The notes beneath the pieces are model-generated. The model searched no databases. It worked only from the letters and a program-made list of their open reading frames with translations, and was not told the DNA's origin. Positions 1 through 5,561 of a DNA stretch of 33,964 nucleotides are shown one piece after another; the first letter of the stretch is position 1; each line of letters begins with the position of its first letter. Made by a program: the position numbers and the translations under genes. Location of the stretch: positions 1 through 33,964 of the forward strand of contig DASYMJ010000010.1 of the NCBI GenBank assembly GCA_036009105.1, written 5' to 3'. This DNA is from JAFAVZ01 sp036009105 (GTDB taxonomy: Bacteria > Acidobacteriota > Thermoanaerobaculia > Gp7-AA8).

Positions 1-204
1 GACCATCCCGGTGAACATGGAGGTGAGGAAGACCACCGGGATGGAGTCGACGCCGACGCGCACCATCTGGCGCATCCACTCCCGGAGCTCCCACGGCGGG
101 CGGAACGTCCAGACGGTCGTCCGCCACAGCATGCGGAACCAGAGGCCCGTCTGCTCGAAGATCCTGATGGCGTAGAAGCCGAATGATTCGAGTACTGCGG
201 TCAT
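1..204 (-). CDS. mlaE: MlaE-family ABC transporter permease, N-terminal part (cut by window edge)
   Basis: The first 68 codons are visible, starting at ATG 204-202. The protein begins with an amphipathic stretch, then a Trp/Arg-rich segment (W-R-T-T-V-W) and the motif V-G-V-D-S-I-P-V-V-F-L-T-S-M-F-T-G-M-V. That motif is the conserved start of the permease fold in the MlaE/YrbE family, where the residues after the Arg-Gln-M-x-x-x-G region enter the first membrane helix. Family members are the inner-membrane permeases of the Mla complex, which moves phospholipids between inner and outer membrane. The start codon overlaps the stop of the alanine racemase gene by 4 nt (ATGA), so the two are probably translated from one message. 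The ATPase (mlaF) and substrate-binding (mlaD) genes would be expected beyond the window. The family call rests on the N-terminus only. Confidence 0.8.
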   Translation of the reverse strand, partial: MTAVLESFGFYAIRIFEQTGLWFRMLWRTTVWTFRPPWELREWMRQMVRVGVDSIPVVFLTSMFTGMV

Positions 205-1295
205 GAGTCCTGATGGCGGCGAGGCACGCGGGCGCCGATGCCGGTGAAGATCGCGTAGGCGATTGTACCGGTCCTGGTCGCGAGCTCTTCCGCCGTGATG
301 CGTCCTTCACCTTGCGTGCCGAGCAAAACCACCTCGTCACCATACGAAGCCTCGGCGATATCCGTCACGTCGATGGTGACGAGGTCCATGGAGACGCGGC
401 CGACGATCGGCGCGCGGCGGCCGTGTAGCAGCACGTCTCCGTTGTTGGAGTGCTCGCGGCTGAAGCCGTCCGCGTAGCCGACGGGAAGCGTTGCGATGCG
501 GCTGGGGCGCTTCGCGCGCCAGGTGGTGCCGTAGCCGACGGGATGCCCGGCCGGCAACTCCTTGAGGCGCATGATCGCCGTCCGCCAGCGGAGGACCGGC
601 TCGGTCGGCGCGGATTCGCCCGGCCCGTACAGCGCGATGCCGACGCGGGCCAGCTCGCCGGGGCGGACCAGCCGGCGCAGCGTGGCACCGCTGTTGGCGA
701 GGTGATGCAGCGGCGCCTCGATGCCCGCCGCGCGGAGCGTGGCCAGCATCCGGTCATAGTTCGCGATCTGCGTTTGCGTGTATTGGTCCCCCGGCTCGTC
801 GGCATTCGCGAAGTGGGTGTAGATGCCTTCGATGCGCAGATTCGGCGCGCTGCGGATCATTTCGATGACGTGCGGCAGCTCGCTCTCCAGCACACCCATC
901 CGCCCCATGCCGCTGTCGAGCTTGAGATGGATGCCCACGTCGGCGTCGCGGACCAGCGCCAGCTCTTCGGGACCGACGACGCCGATCGTGATCCGCTCCT
1001 GGATCGCGATGCGGATCTGCGGCGCGGTGAGGGGACCGAGGACCATGAGCGGCGTGTCGATTCCGCCGCGGCGCAGCACGAGCGCTTCCTCGAGCATCGC
1101 CACGGCGATCATGGCCACCCGGTCCTCGCAGGCGCGGGCCAGCGGCAGGGCGCCGTGGCCGTAGCCGTCCGCCTTCAGCACGGCCACGAGGCGCGCGCGG
1201 TCCGGCAGCAGGGCGGTGATCGTCTCCACGTTGCGCCGGAAGGCGGCGACGTCCACGTCCGCCCAGGTGGGCCGCGAGTCAGGCGCTCCAGACAT
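201..1295 (-). CDS. alr: Alanine racemase (PLP-dependent)
   Basis: The enzyme interconverts L- and D-alanine for peptidoglycan synthesis. Counting from an in-frame ATG at 1310, the PLP lysine lies in A-V-L-K-A-D-G-Y-G-H-G (K46). The second catalytic residue, Tyr279, is in L-P-V-G-Y-A-D-G-F. The G-R-V-S-M-D substrate-site motif follows, and the conserved A-R-V-P-R end is present. The fold order (N-terminal TIM barrel, C-terminal beta domain) and the length of about 364 residues fit the family. Two starts are possible: ATG 1310 or ATG 1295. I chose 1295 because family members begin only a few residues before the R-P-T-W-A motif. Neither start has a clear Shine-Dalgarno sequence. The start lies inside the 3' end of the SDR gene (17-nt overlap) and the stop overlaps the mlaE start, so the three genes look like one transcription unit. 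Whether this is the biosynthetic or an extra catabolic racemase cannot be told from sequence. Confidence 0.95.
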   Translation of the reverse strand: MSGAPDSRPTWADVDVAAFRRNVETITALLPDRARLVAVLKADGYGHGALPLARACEDRVAMIAVAMLEEALVLRRGGIDTPLMVLGPLTAPQIRIAIQERITIGVVGPEELALVRDADVGIHLKLDSGMGRMGVLESELPHVIEMIRSAPNLRIEGIYTHFANADEPGDQYTQTQIANYDRMLATLRAAGIEAPLHHLANSGATLRRLVRPGELARVGIALYGPGESAPTEPVLRWRTAIMRLKELPAGHPVGYGTTWRAKRPSRIATLPVGYADGFSREHSNNGDVLLHGRRAPIVGRVSMDLVTIDVTDIAEASYGDEVVLLGTQGEGRITAEELATRTGTIAYAIFTGIGARVPRRHQDS

Positions 1296-1968
1296 GCAGG
1301 TTCTGTCCATTCATCGGCTGCGAGGCATCCGAAGCGAGAAACGCGATCGTCTCCGCGACCTCCGCCGGCGTCATCGAGGCCGGCGCGTTGTTGCTCACCG
1401 CGGCCCACATCCGCGTGTCGACCGAGCCGGGACTCACGCAATTCACGCGCACGCCGCGGCCCTTCACCTCCACCGCCAGCGCCTCGCTCATGGAGATGAC
1501 CGCCGCCTTGCTCGCGCAGTAGGCGGTGAAGCCGGGGAACTTCTCCGTGCCCGGCACGCCGGAGATGGAGGCGACGTTGACGATCGACCCCCGGCCGGCG
1601 GCGAGCATCGCCGGCAGCGCGCGGCGGGTGGTGAGGAACGTCGCGGTGACGTTCACCGCGAACGCGAGCTCCCATTCTTCGAGCGTCGTCTTCAGGAGCG
1701 GCCTGGGATCGACCATGCCGGCGTTGTTGATGAGGATCTCGCAGGAGCCGAAGCGCGACTCGGCGGCGGCGAAGAGGCGCTCCACCGCCTCCGGATCGGC
1801 GACGTCGCCCGTCACGGCCAGAATGCGTTCCGAGGCCAGTTCCGCCAGCTTTTCCTCCGAGCGGGCCATGACCGCGACGAGCGCGCCGCGGCCGGCCAGG
1901 AGCTGCGCCGTGGCGCGCCCGATTCCGCTCGACGCGCCGGTCACGATGGCCACTTTGCCGGCGAACAT
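1279..1968 (-). CDS. Short-chain dehydrogenase/reductase (SDR), substrate unknown
   Basis: This is a classical SDR of 229 residues. It has the cofactor motif T-G-A-S-S-G-I-G (residues 10-17), N-N-A-G (81-84), the catalytic Ser134 in N-V-A-S-I-S, and Y-C-A-S-K with Tyr150 and Lys154. A basic residue after the glycine motif (A-R-S at 35-37) suggests NADP(H) preference, though weakly. The reading frame is open up to 2046, but the ATG at 1968 is the right start: the Rossmann fold begins immediately, and the upstream codons would cover the promoter and overlap the divergent gene. The C-terminus ends N-G-Q-N-L-H-V-W, a common SDR tail. Many relatives are annotated as 3-oxoacyl-ACP reductase (FabG-like), but no fatty-acid genes are nearby, so I leave the substrate open. 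It is the first gene of the unit with alr and mlaE. Confidence 0.9.
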   Translation of the reverse strand: MFAGKVAIVTGASSGIGRATAQLLAGRGALVAVMARSEEKLAELASERILAVTGDVADPEAVERLFAAAESRFGSCEILINNAGMVDPRPLLKTTLEEWELAFAVNVTATFLTTRRALPAMLAAGRGSIVNVASISGVPGTEKFPGFTAYCASKAAVISMSEALAVEVKGRGVRVNCVSPGSVDTRMWAAVSNNAPASMTPAEVAETIAFLASDASQPMNGQNLHVWSA

Positions 1969-2029
1969 GAACGCGAGTCTATAATCGCCGCGGCTGCCCC
2001 GGTACAAACAACTCGAGCGAGGAGAGGAA
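1955..2029. promoter_or_regulatory. Overlapping divergent promoters for the SDR and PuuD-like genes
   Basis: Both genes share a 61-bp gap. Reading minus, TTGTAC (2007-2002) is followed after 18 bp by TATAGA (1983-1978), which ends 9 nt before the SDR ATG. That predicts an almost leaderless SDR transcript. Reading plus, a perfect TATAAT occupies 1980-1985, with a weak TTGCCG at 1955-1960 (19-bp spacer). The plus-strand message would have a leader of about 38 nt with a strong Shine-Dalgarno AGGAGAGG at 2020-2027. The two -10 boxes overlap, so the polymerases should exclude each other. This is inferred from consensus only. Confidence 0.55.
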
Positions 2030-2812
2030 ATGAACAGCGAGCTCAATAACGTGCTCCAGGCCGTCTTCCGATGGGCGCATGTCGTGGCCGGTATCGCATG
2101 GATCGGTCACCTCTACTTCTTCAACTGGGTCAACGGGCCGTTCCAGGGGAAGATCGACGGACCGACGAAGAAAGCGGTCAACCCGGAACTGATGCCGCGC
2201 GCCCTGTTCTGGTTCCGCTGGGGCGCGTTCTGGACGTGGGTCACCGGCGTCCTGCTGGCGGGCCTGATCTACTACCACGGCCGCATCGTGTTCGAGGATC
2301 CCAGCGTGGGCAATCCGTGGCTCTGGCTGGCCATCGTCCTCGTGCTGCTGGCCCTCGGCTTCGTCATCTATAACGCCATCATGAAGGCGCTGCCGAACAA
2401 GGTGGTGGCGGCGGCCATCTGCATGGCGCTCTTCGCCGCGGCCTACTACTTCCTCAAGATCGTCGGCCACTTCAGCGGCCGCGCGCTCTACATCCACGCC
2501 GGCGTGATGTTCGGCACCACCATGGCGCTCAACGTCTGGATGGTGATCTGGCCGTACCAGAAGAAGATCCTCACCGCTCTGAAGGCCGGCACCCCGCTCG
2601 CGCCCGACTCGCCGGAAGTGAAGATCGCCGGCCTCCGCTCGCGGCATAACACGTACATGTCCATCCCGCTCGTGTTCACGATGATCAGCAATCACTACCC
2701 CACCATGTACGGCGGGCAGTACGCGGACGCGTGCCTGGCGGGCGTGATCGTGATCGGCTTCTTCTTCGGCTGGCTGATGTACAAGAAGGCGGCGAAGGTC
2801 CCGGGCTTCTGA
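2030..2812 (+). CDS. Urate hydroxylase PuuD-like membrane protein (Urate_ox_N-type domain only)
   Basis: A 260-residue polytopic membrane protein with about seven hydrophobic segments (near 11-33, 63-84, 98-118, 126-146, 157-175, 210-226 and 236-255). It resembles the N-terminal membrane domain of PuuD, the heme-linked urate oxidase. The shared features are R-W-A-H-V-V-A-G-I-A-W-I-G near the start with His17 and His27, a G-x-x-x-Y-Y-H segment, His147 and His156, and the R-H-N-T-Y-M-S-I-P-L-V-F-T-M-I-S-N-H-Y-P motif with His206 and His222. The conserved histidines would suit heme ligation within the membrane. The C-terminal cytochrome c domain of full-length PuuD is missing, so electrons would need another acceptor, or the protein has another role. 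It has a strong Shine-Dalgarno and leads a unit with phzF, GNAT and dgt (1-nt gap to phzF). No purine-catabolism genes are nearby, so urate is not a safe substrate call. Confidence 0.75.
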   Translation: MNSELNNVLQAVFRWAHVVAGIAWIGHLYFFNWVNGPFQGKIDGPTKKAVNPELMPRALFWFRWGAFWTWVTGVLLAGLIYYHGRIVFEDPSVGNPWLWLAIVLVLLALGFVIYNAIMKALPNKVVAAAICMALFAAAYYFLKIVGHFSGRALYIHAGVMFGTTMALNVWMVIWPYQKKILTALKAGTPLAPDSPEVKIAGLRSRHNTYMSIPLVFTMISNHYPTMYGGQYADACLAGVIVIGFFFGWLMYKKAAKVPGF

Positions 2813-2813
2813 C

Positions 2814-3596
2814 GTGCGCCTGCTCCAGATCGATGCCTTCGCGGAAGAAGCGTTCCGCGGCAATCCGGCGGCGGTCTGCATCCTCGATCGCGAACCCGAC
2901 GCGACGTGGATGCAGAACGTCGCCGCGGAGATGAATCTCGCCGAGACGGCGTTCCTGTTGCCTCAAGGCGATGCGTGGTCGCTGCGCTGGTTCACGCCGA
3001 TCGTGGAGGTCGACCTCTGCGGCCACGCCACGCTGGCCAGCGCGCACGCGCTGTGGCAGGAAGGCATCCTGCCCGCTTCCGAGATGGCCCGCTTCCAGAC
3101 GCGCAGCGGCCTGCTCACCGCCGAGCGTCGCGATGATCTGATCGAGCTCGACTTTCCGGTGAAAACGTCTCTGCCCGTCGAGCCGCCACCCGAGCTCCTC
3201 CGGGCGCTCGGCATCAACGAGCCGCGCTGGGTGGGGCGCAACGAGTGGGACTACCTGATCGAAGTTGCCTCCGATGAGGAGTTGCGCGCGCTGCAGCCGG
3301 ATCATGCGACGCTGCGCAAGCTGCCGGTGCGCGGCGTGATCGTCACCAGCCGCTCCGCCGACTACGACTTCGTCTCCCGCTTCTTCGCCCCCGGCTCTGG
3401 CATCGACGAGGACCCGGTCACCGGCTCCGCCCACTGCGCCCTCGCCCCCTTCTGGGCCGAGCGCCTCGGCAAAACGGAGCTCGTCGCCTACCAGGCCTCG
3501 CCGCGCGGCGGCGTGATCCGCATCCGCCTCCTGGACAACCGCGTGAAGCTCGGCGGCCGGGCCGTGACCGTGCTGCGCGGTGAGCTGATGGTTTGA
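2814..3596 (+). CDS. PhzF-family isomerase/epimerase
   Basis: A 260-residue cytosolic protein of the PhzF/diaminopimelate-epimerase-like fold. The N-terminal half carries A-F-R-G-N-P-A-A-V and the catalytic glutamate in M-N-L-A-E-T-A-F (Glu44, equivalent to the acid/base Glu of PhzF). The C-terminal half carries the signature G-S-G-I-D-E-D-P-V-T-G-S-A-H near residue 200 and a final G-G-R-A-V-T-V-L-R-G strand. The start is GTG 2814, one base after the stop of the preceding gene, so translation is probably coupled. Most family members are of unknown substrate; true PhzF needs other phenazine genes, and none are here. I would annotate it only to family level. Confidence 0.92.
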   Translation: MRLLQIDAFAEEAFRGNPAAVCILDREPDATWMQNVAAEMNLAETAFLLPQGDAWSLRWFTPIVEVDLCGHATLASAHALWQEGILPASEMARFQTRSGLLTAERRDDLIELDFPVKTSLPVEPPPELLRALGINEPRWVGRNEWDYLIEVASDEELRALQPDHATLRKLPVRGVIVTSRSADYDFVSRFFAPGSGIDEDPVTGSAHCALAPFWAERLGKTELVAYQASPRGGVIRIRLLDNRVKLGGRAVTVLRGELMV

Positions 3597-3600
3597 CGCC

Positions 3601-4041
3601 ATGCTGCGCGTCGAGCCGGCGGACCTCGCCCTCGCTCGCGAGCTGATCCTCGAATACGCGGTCGCCACCGGCGTCGACCTCTCCTTCCAGGGCTTCGCCG
3701 AGGAGATCGAGCACCTCGACAGCCATTACGAAATCATCTTTCTCGCCCGCTGGAACGCCGAGCCGGCCGGCTGCGTGGCCTTGCGCCGCATCGACGCAAC
3801 CACCTCCGAGATGAAGCGCCTCTACGTGCGAGCCGCCTTCCGCGGCAAGGACGTCGGCCGCGCGCTGGCCCTCCGCGTGATCGAGGAAGCGCGCGCTCGC
3901 GGCTTCACCCGCATGCTCCTCGACACCCTCCCCACCATGACCACGGCCATGAAGCTGTACCAGTCGCTCGGCTTCGTCGACATCCCGCCGTATCGCTACA
4001 ACCCGGTGGAGGGAACGCGATATATGCAACTGATATGGTGA
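3601..4041 (+). CDS. GNAT-family N-acetyltransferase
   Basis: A 146-residue single-domain GNAT protein. The acetyl-CoA binding segment is visible as M-K-R-L-Y-V-R-A-A-F-R-G-K-D-V-G-R-A-L (about residues 78-96), a variant of the R/Q-x-x-G-x-G/A loop. It is followed by the C-terminal motif Y-Q-S-L-G-F-V-D-I-P-P-Y. It starts 4 nt after the phzF stop and ends 4 nt before the dgt start, so it belongs to the same unit. The acceptor substrate cannot be inferred. The architecture is like small-molecule GNATs such as the YedL/ElaA-type proteins, rather than ribosomal-protein acetyltransferases. Confidence 0.88.
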   Translation: MLRVEPADLALARELILEYAVATGVDLSFQGFAEEIEHLDSHYEIIFLARWNAEPAGCVALRRIDATTSEMKRLYVRAAFRGKDVGRALALRVIEEARARGFTRMLLDTLPTMTTAMKLYQSLGFVDIPPYRYNPVEGTRYMQLIW

Positions 4042-4045
4042 GCGG

Positions 4046-5068
4046 ATGAACATCCGGGAGATGCTCGAGCAGATCGAGCGCGACACGCTCGTGCCGCGCG
4101 CGGCGCGCAGCGGGGAGACGCGCGGCCGCGACCGCGCCGAGGAGGAGGACGACCTCCGGCCCTCGTACCAGCGCGACCGGGACCGCATCATCCACTGCAA
4201 GTCCTTCCGCCGCCTCAAGCACAAGACGCAGGTCTTCCTCGCGCCGGAAGGCGACCACTACCGCACCCGCCTGACCCACGTGCTGGAAGTGACGCAGATC
4301 GCGCGCACCATCGCCAAGTCCCTCCGCCTCAATGAAGTCCTCACCGAAGCGATCGCCCTCGGCCACGACCTGGGGCACTCCGCATTCGGCCACGCGGGCG
4401 AGGCCGCGCTGAACAAGCTGGTCAAGGGCGGCTTCGATCACTACCGCCAGTCGGTGCGGGTGGTGGAGGTGCTGGAGAACGAGGGGCGCGGCCTGAACCT
4501 CACCATCGAAGTGCGGGACGGCATCCTCAAGCATTCCAAGGGCGAGAAAGGCGAGCTGCTGCGCAGCCGGCCGAAGTCACGCGCGCTGACGCTGGAAGGC
4601 GACATCGTGCGCATCTCCGACATCATCGCCTACGTCAATCACGACATTGACGACGGCATCCGGGCGGGCATCATCAGCGAGGAGGACATCCCGAAAGCGA
4701 TCCGGGAGACGCTGGGGGCTCGCGGCGGGCAGCGCATCGACCGCATGGTGCGGGACGTCATTGCCGCGACCATCACCTGCAATTACGAGGCGATCATGAT
4801 GTCCGCCGAGGTATTGCAGGCGCTGGAAGAGCTGCGCACTTATATGTTCCAGAACATGTACCTGACCCCGGCCGTGCGCGGCGAATTCGAAAAAGCGCAG
4901 AAGATGCTCACTGCGCTGTTCGAATATGTCACCGCCCATCCGGCCGAGTTTTTCAGTGAGAGCGATGAGCCGGTGGAACGGCTGGCCATCGACTTCATCG
5001 CGGGGATGACGGACCGCTACGCGATCAATCTGTACAACAGACTGTTCATGCCGCGGCCGTGGACGTAA
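4046..5068 (+). CDS. dgt: dGTPase-like HD-domain deoxynucleoside triphosphohydrolase
   Basis: A 340-residue protein of the deoxyguanosinetriphosphate triphosphohydrolase-like family, which splits dNTPs into deoxynucleoside and triphosphate. The N-terminal signature (Y-Q-R-D-R-D-R-I-I-H then F-R-R-L-K-H-K-T-Q-V-F) is intact. The metal site is visible as R-L-T-H (His78), the H-D pair in A-L-G-H-D-L-G-H (His107, Asp108, plus His111) and F-G-H-A-G-E. The C-terminal substrate region N-H-D-I-D-D-G-I-R-A-G is also present. The length matches the shorter bacterial subgroup (about 330-380 residues), not the 505-residue E. coli Dgt. It is the last gene of the puuD-like/phzF/GNAT unit, starting 4 nt after the GNAT stop. 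A heptamer-built palindrome begins 2 nt after its stop. Confidence 0.93.
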   Translation: MNIREMLEQIERDTLVPRAARSGETRGRDRAEEEDDLRPSYQRDRDRIIHCKSFRRLKHKTQVFLAPEGDHYRTRLTHVLEVTQIARTIAKSLRLNEVLTEAIALGHDLGHSAFGHAGEAALNKLVKGGFDHYRQSVRVVEVLENEGRGLNLTIEVRDGILKHSKGEKGELLRSRPKSRALTLEGDIVRISDIIAYVNHDIDDGIRAGIISEEDIPKAIRETLGARGGQRIDRMVRDVIAATITCNYEAIMMSAEVLQALEELRTYMFQNMYLTPAVRGEFEKAQKMLTALFEYVTAHPAEFFSESDEPVERLAIDFIAGMTDRYAINLYNRLFMPRPWT

Positions 5069-5070
5069 GC

Positions 5071-5136
5071 AGTTGTCGGTTGTCAGTTGTCAGTGAGGAC
5101 GGTCTTACTGACAACCGACAACTGACAACCGACAAC
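5071..5136. repeat. Heptamer-built palindromic repeat, family A copy 1
   Basis: Two arms of degenerate 7-bp units face each other. The left arm (5071-5094) has three TGTCGGT/TGTCAGT-type units. The right arm (5107-5136) has four ACTGACA/ACCGACA units plus a final ACT. The outer 21 bp pair perfectly; the right arm has one extra heptamer near the 12-nt loop (5095-5106). The element lies between the dgt stop and the HU terminator. A second, more degenerate copy sits at 23567-23633. Its function is unknown; the RNA hairpin could protect or end the dgt transcript. Confidence 0.85.
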
Positions 5137-5138
5137 TC

Positions 5139-5167
5139 AAAAAAACCGCCGCCAATTACAGGCAGCG
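5139..5167 (-). terminator. Rho-independent terminator of the HU gene
   Basis: Read on the minus strand, a 7-bp stem CGCTGCC/GGCGGCG (5167-5161 with 5153-5147, one G-U pair) encloses a 7-nt loop. It is followed, after one G, by seven T (5145-5139). It starts 8 nt after the HU stop. This is a textbook intrinsic terminator and the clearest one in the window. Confidence 0.85.
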
Positions 5168-5174
5168 CCCATCG

Positions 5175-5474
5175 CTACTTGCGCTTGCCGCGCTTCGGGG
5201 TATTGACGACGTCCTTGAGGTCCTTGCCGGCCTTGAAGCGGACGTTGCGCGAGGCGGGGATGGTGATCTTTTCCTTCGTGCGGGGATTGCGGCCTTCGCG
5301 GGCCTTGCGCTGGGTCACGGCGAAGCTGCCGAGTCCGGGGATCGAGCAGCGCTCGCCGCGCTGGCAAGAGTCCGAAACGTACCCGACGAACGCATCAAAC
5401 GCGGCCGCGGCCTCCTTCTTCGAAATGCCGGCCTGCTCGGCAATCGCGGTGATGACGTCACCTTTACCTGCCAT
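5175..5474 (-). CDS. hup: HU/IHF-family DNA-binding protein
   Basis: A 99-residue nucleoid protein. The dimerisation part (helices around residues 3-42: V-I-T-A-I-A-E-Q-A-G-I-S-K-K-E-A) is followed by the F-V-G-Y-V strand region and the signature G-L-G-S-F-A-V-T-Q-R-K-A-R-E-G-R-N-P. The DNA-binding arm R-N-P-R-T-K-E-K-I-T-I-P-A-S has the intercalating proline in N-P. The C-terminus is a short lysine/arginine tail (P-K-R-G-K-R-K). An unusual feature is the pair of cysteines in D-S-C-Q-R-G-E-R-C-S, close enough in sequence to suggest redox or metal sensitivity. The ATG at 5474 has an AAGGAGA Shine-Dalgarno. It has its own strong promoter and terminator, so it is monocistronic. Confidence 0.95.
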   Translation of the reverse strand: MAGKGDVITAIAEQAGISKKEAAAAFDAFVGYVSDSCQRGERCSIPGLGSFAVTQRKAREGRNPRTKEKITIPASRNVRFKAGKDLKDVVNTPKRGKRK

Positions 5475-5532
5475 AGAGATCTCTCCTTAAGAAACGCGCG
5501 AAAAAGATGATGCTTCCGCGGGGTTTTTCGAC

Positions 5533-5561
5533 AATCTAGGAGAACGATCCGGGATTGTCAA
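5533..5561 (-). promoter_or_regulatory. Strong sigma-70-type promoter of the HU gene
   Basis: On the minus strand a perfect -35 TTGACA (5561-5556) is separated by exactly 17 bp from TAGATT (5538-5533). The -10 contains the TAG stop codon of the GH15 gene, and the -35 encodes its last few amino acids. The predicted start near 5526 gives a leader of about 50 nt with the AAGGAGA ribosome site. This is the best match to a housekeeping promoter in the window. Confidence 0.75.

Noticed and set aside
2814..3596. phzF as evidence for phenazine production
   Set aside because: No other phz genes are present, and PhzF-fold proteins are common outside phenazine clusters.
5071..5136. Heptamer repeats as a small CRISPR array
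   Set aside because: The units are 7 bp, have no spacers and are arranged as an inverted repeat.
5071..5136. Family A hairpin as an intrinsic terminator for dgt
   Set aside because: No run of T follows the stem on the plus strand; the T run nearby belongs to the HU terminator on the other strand.
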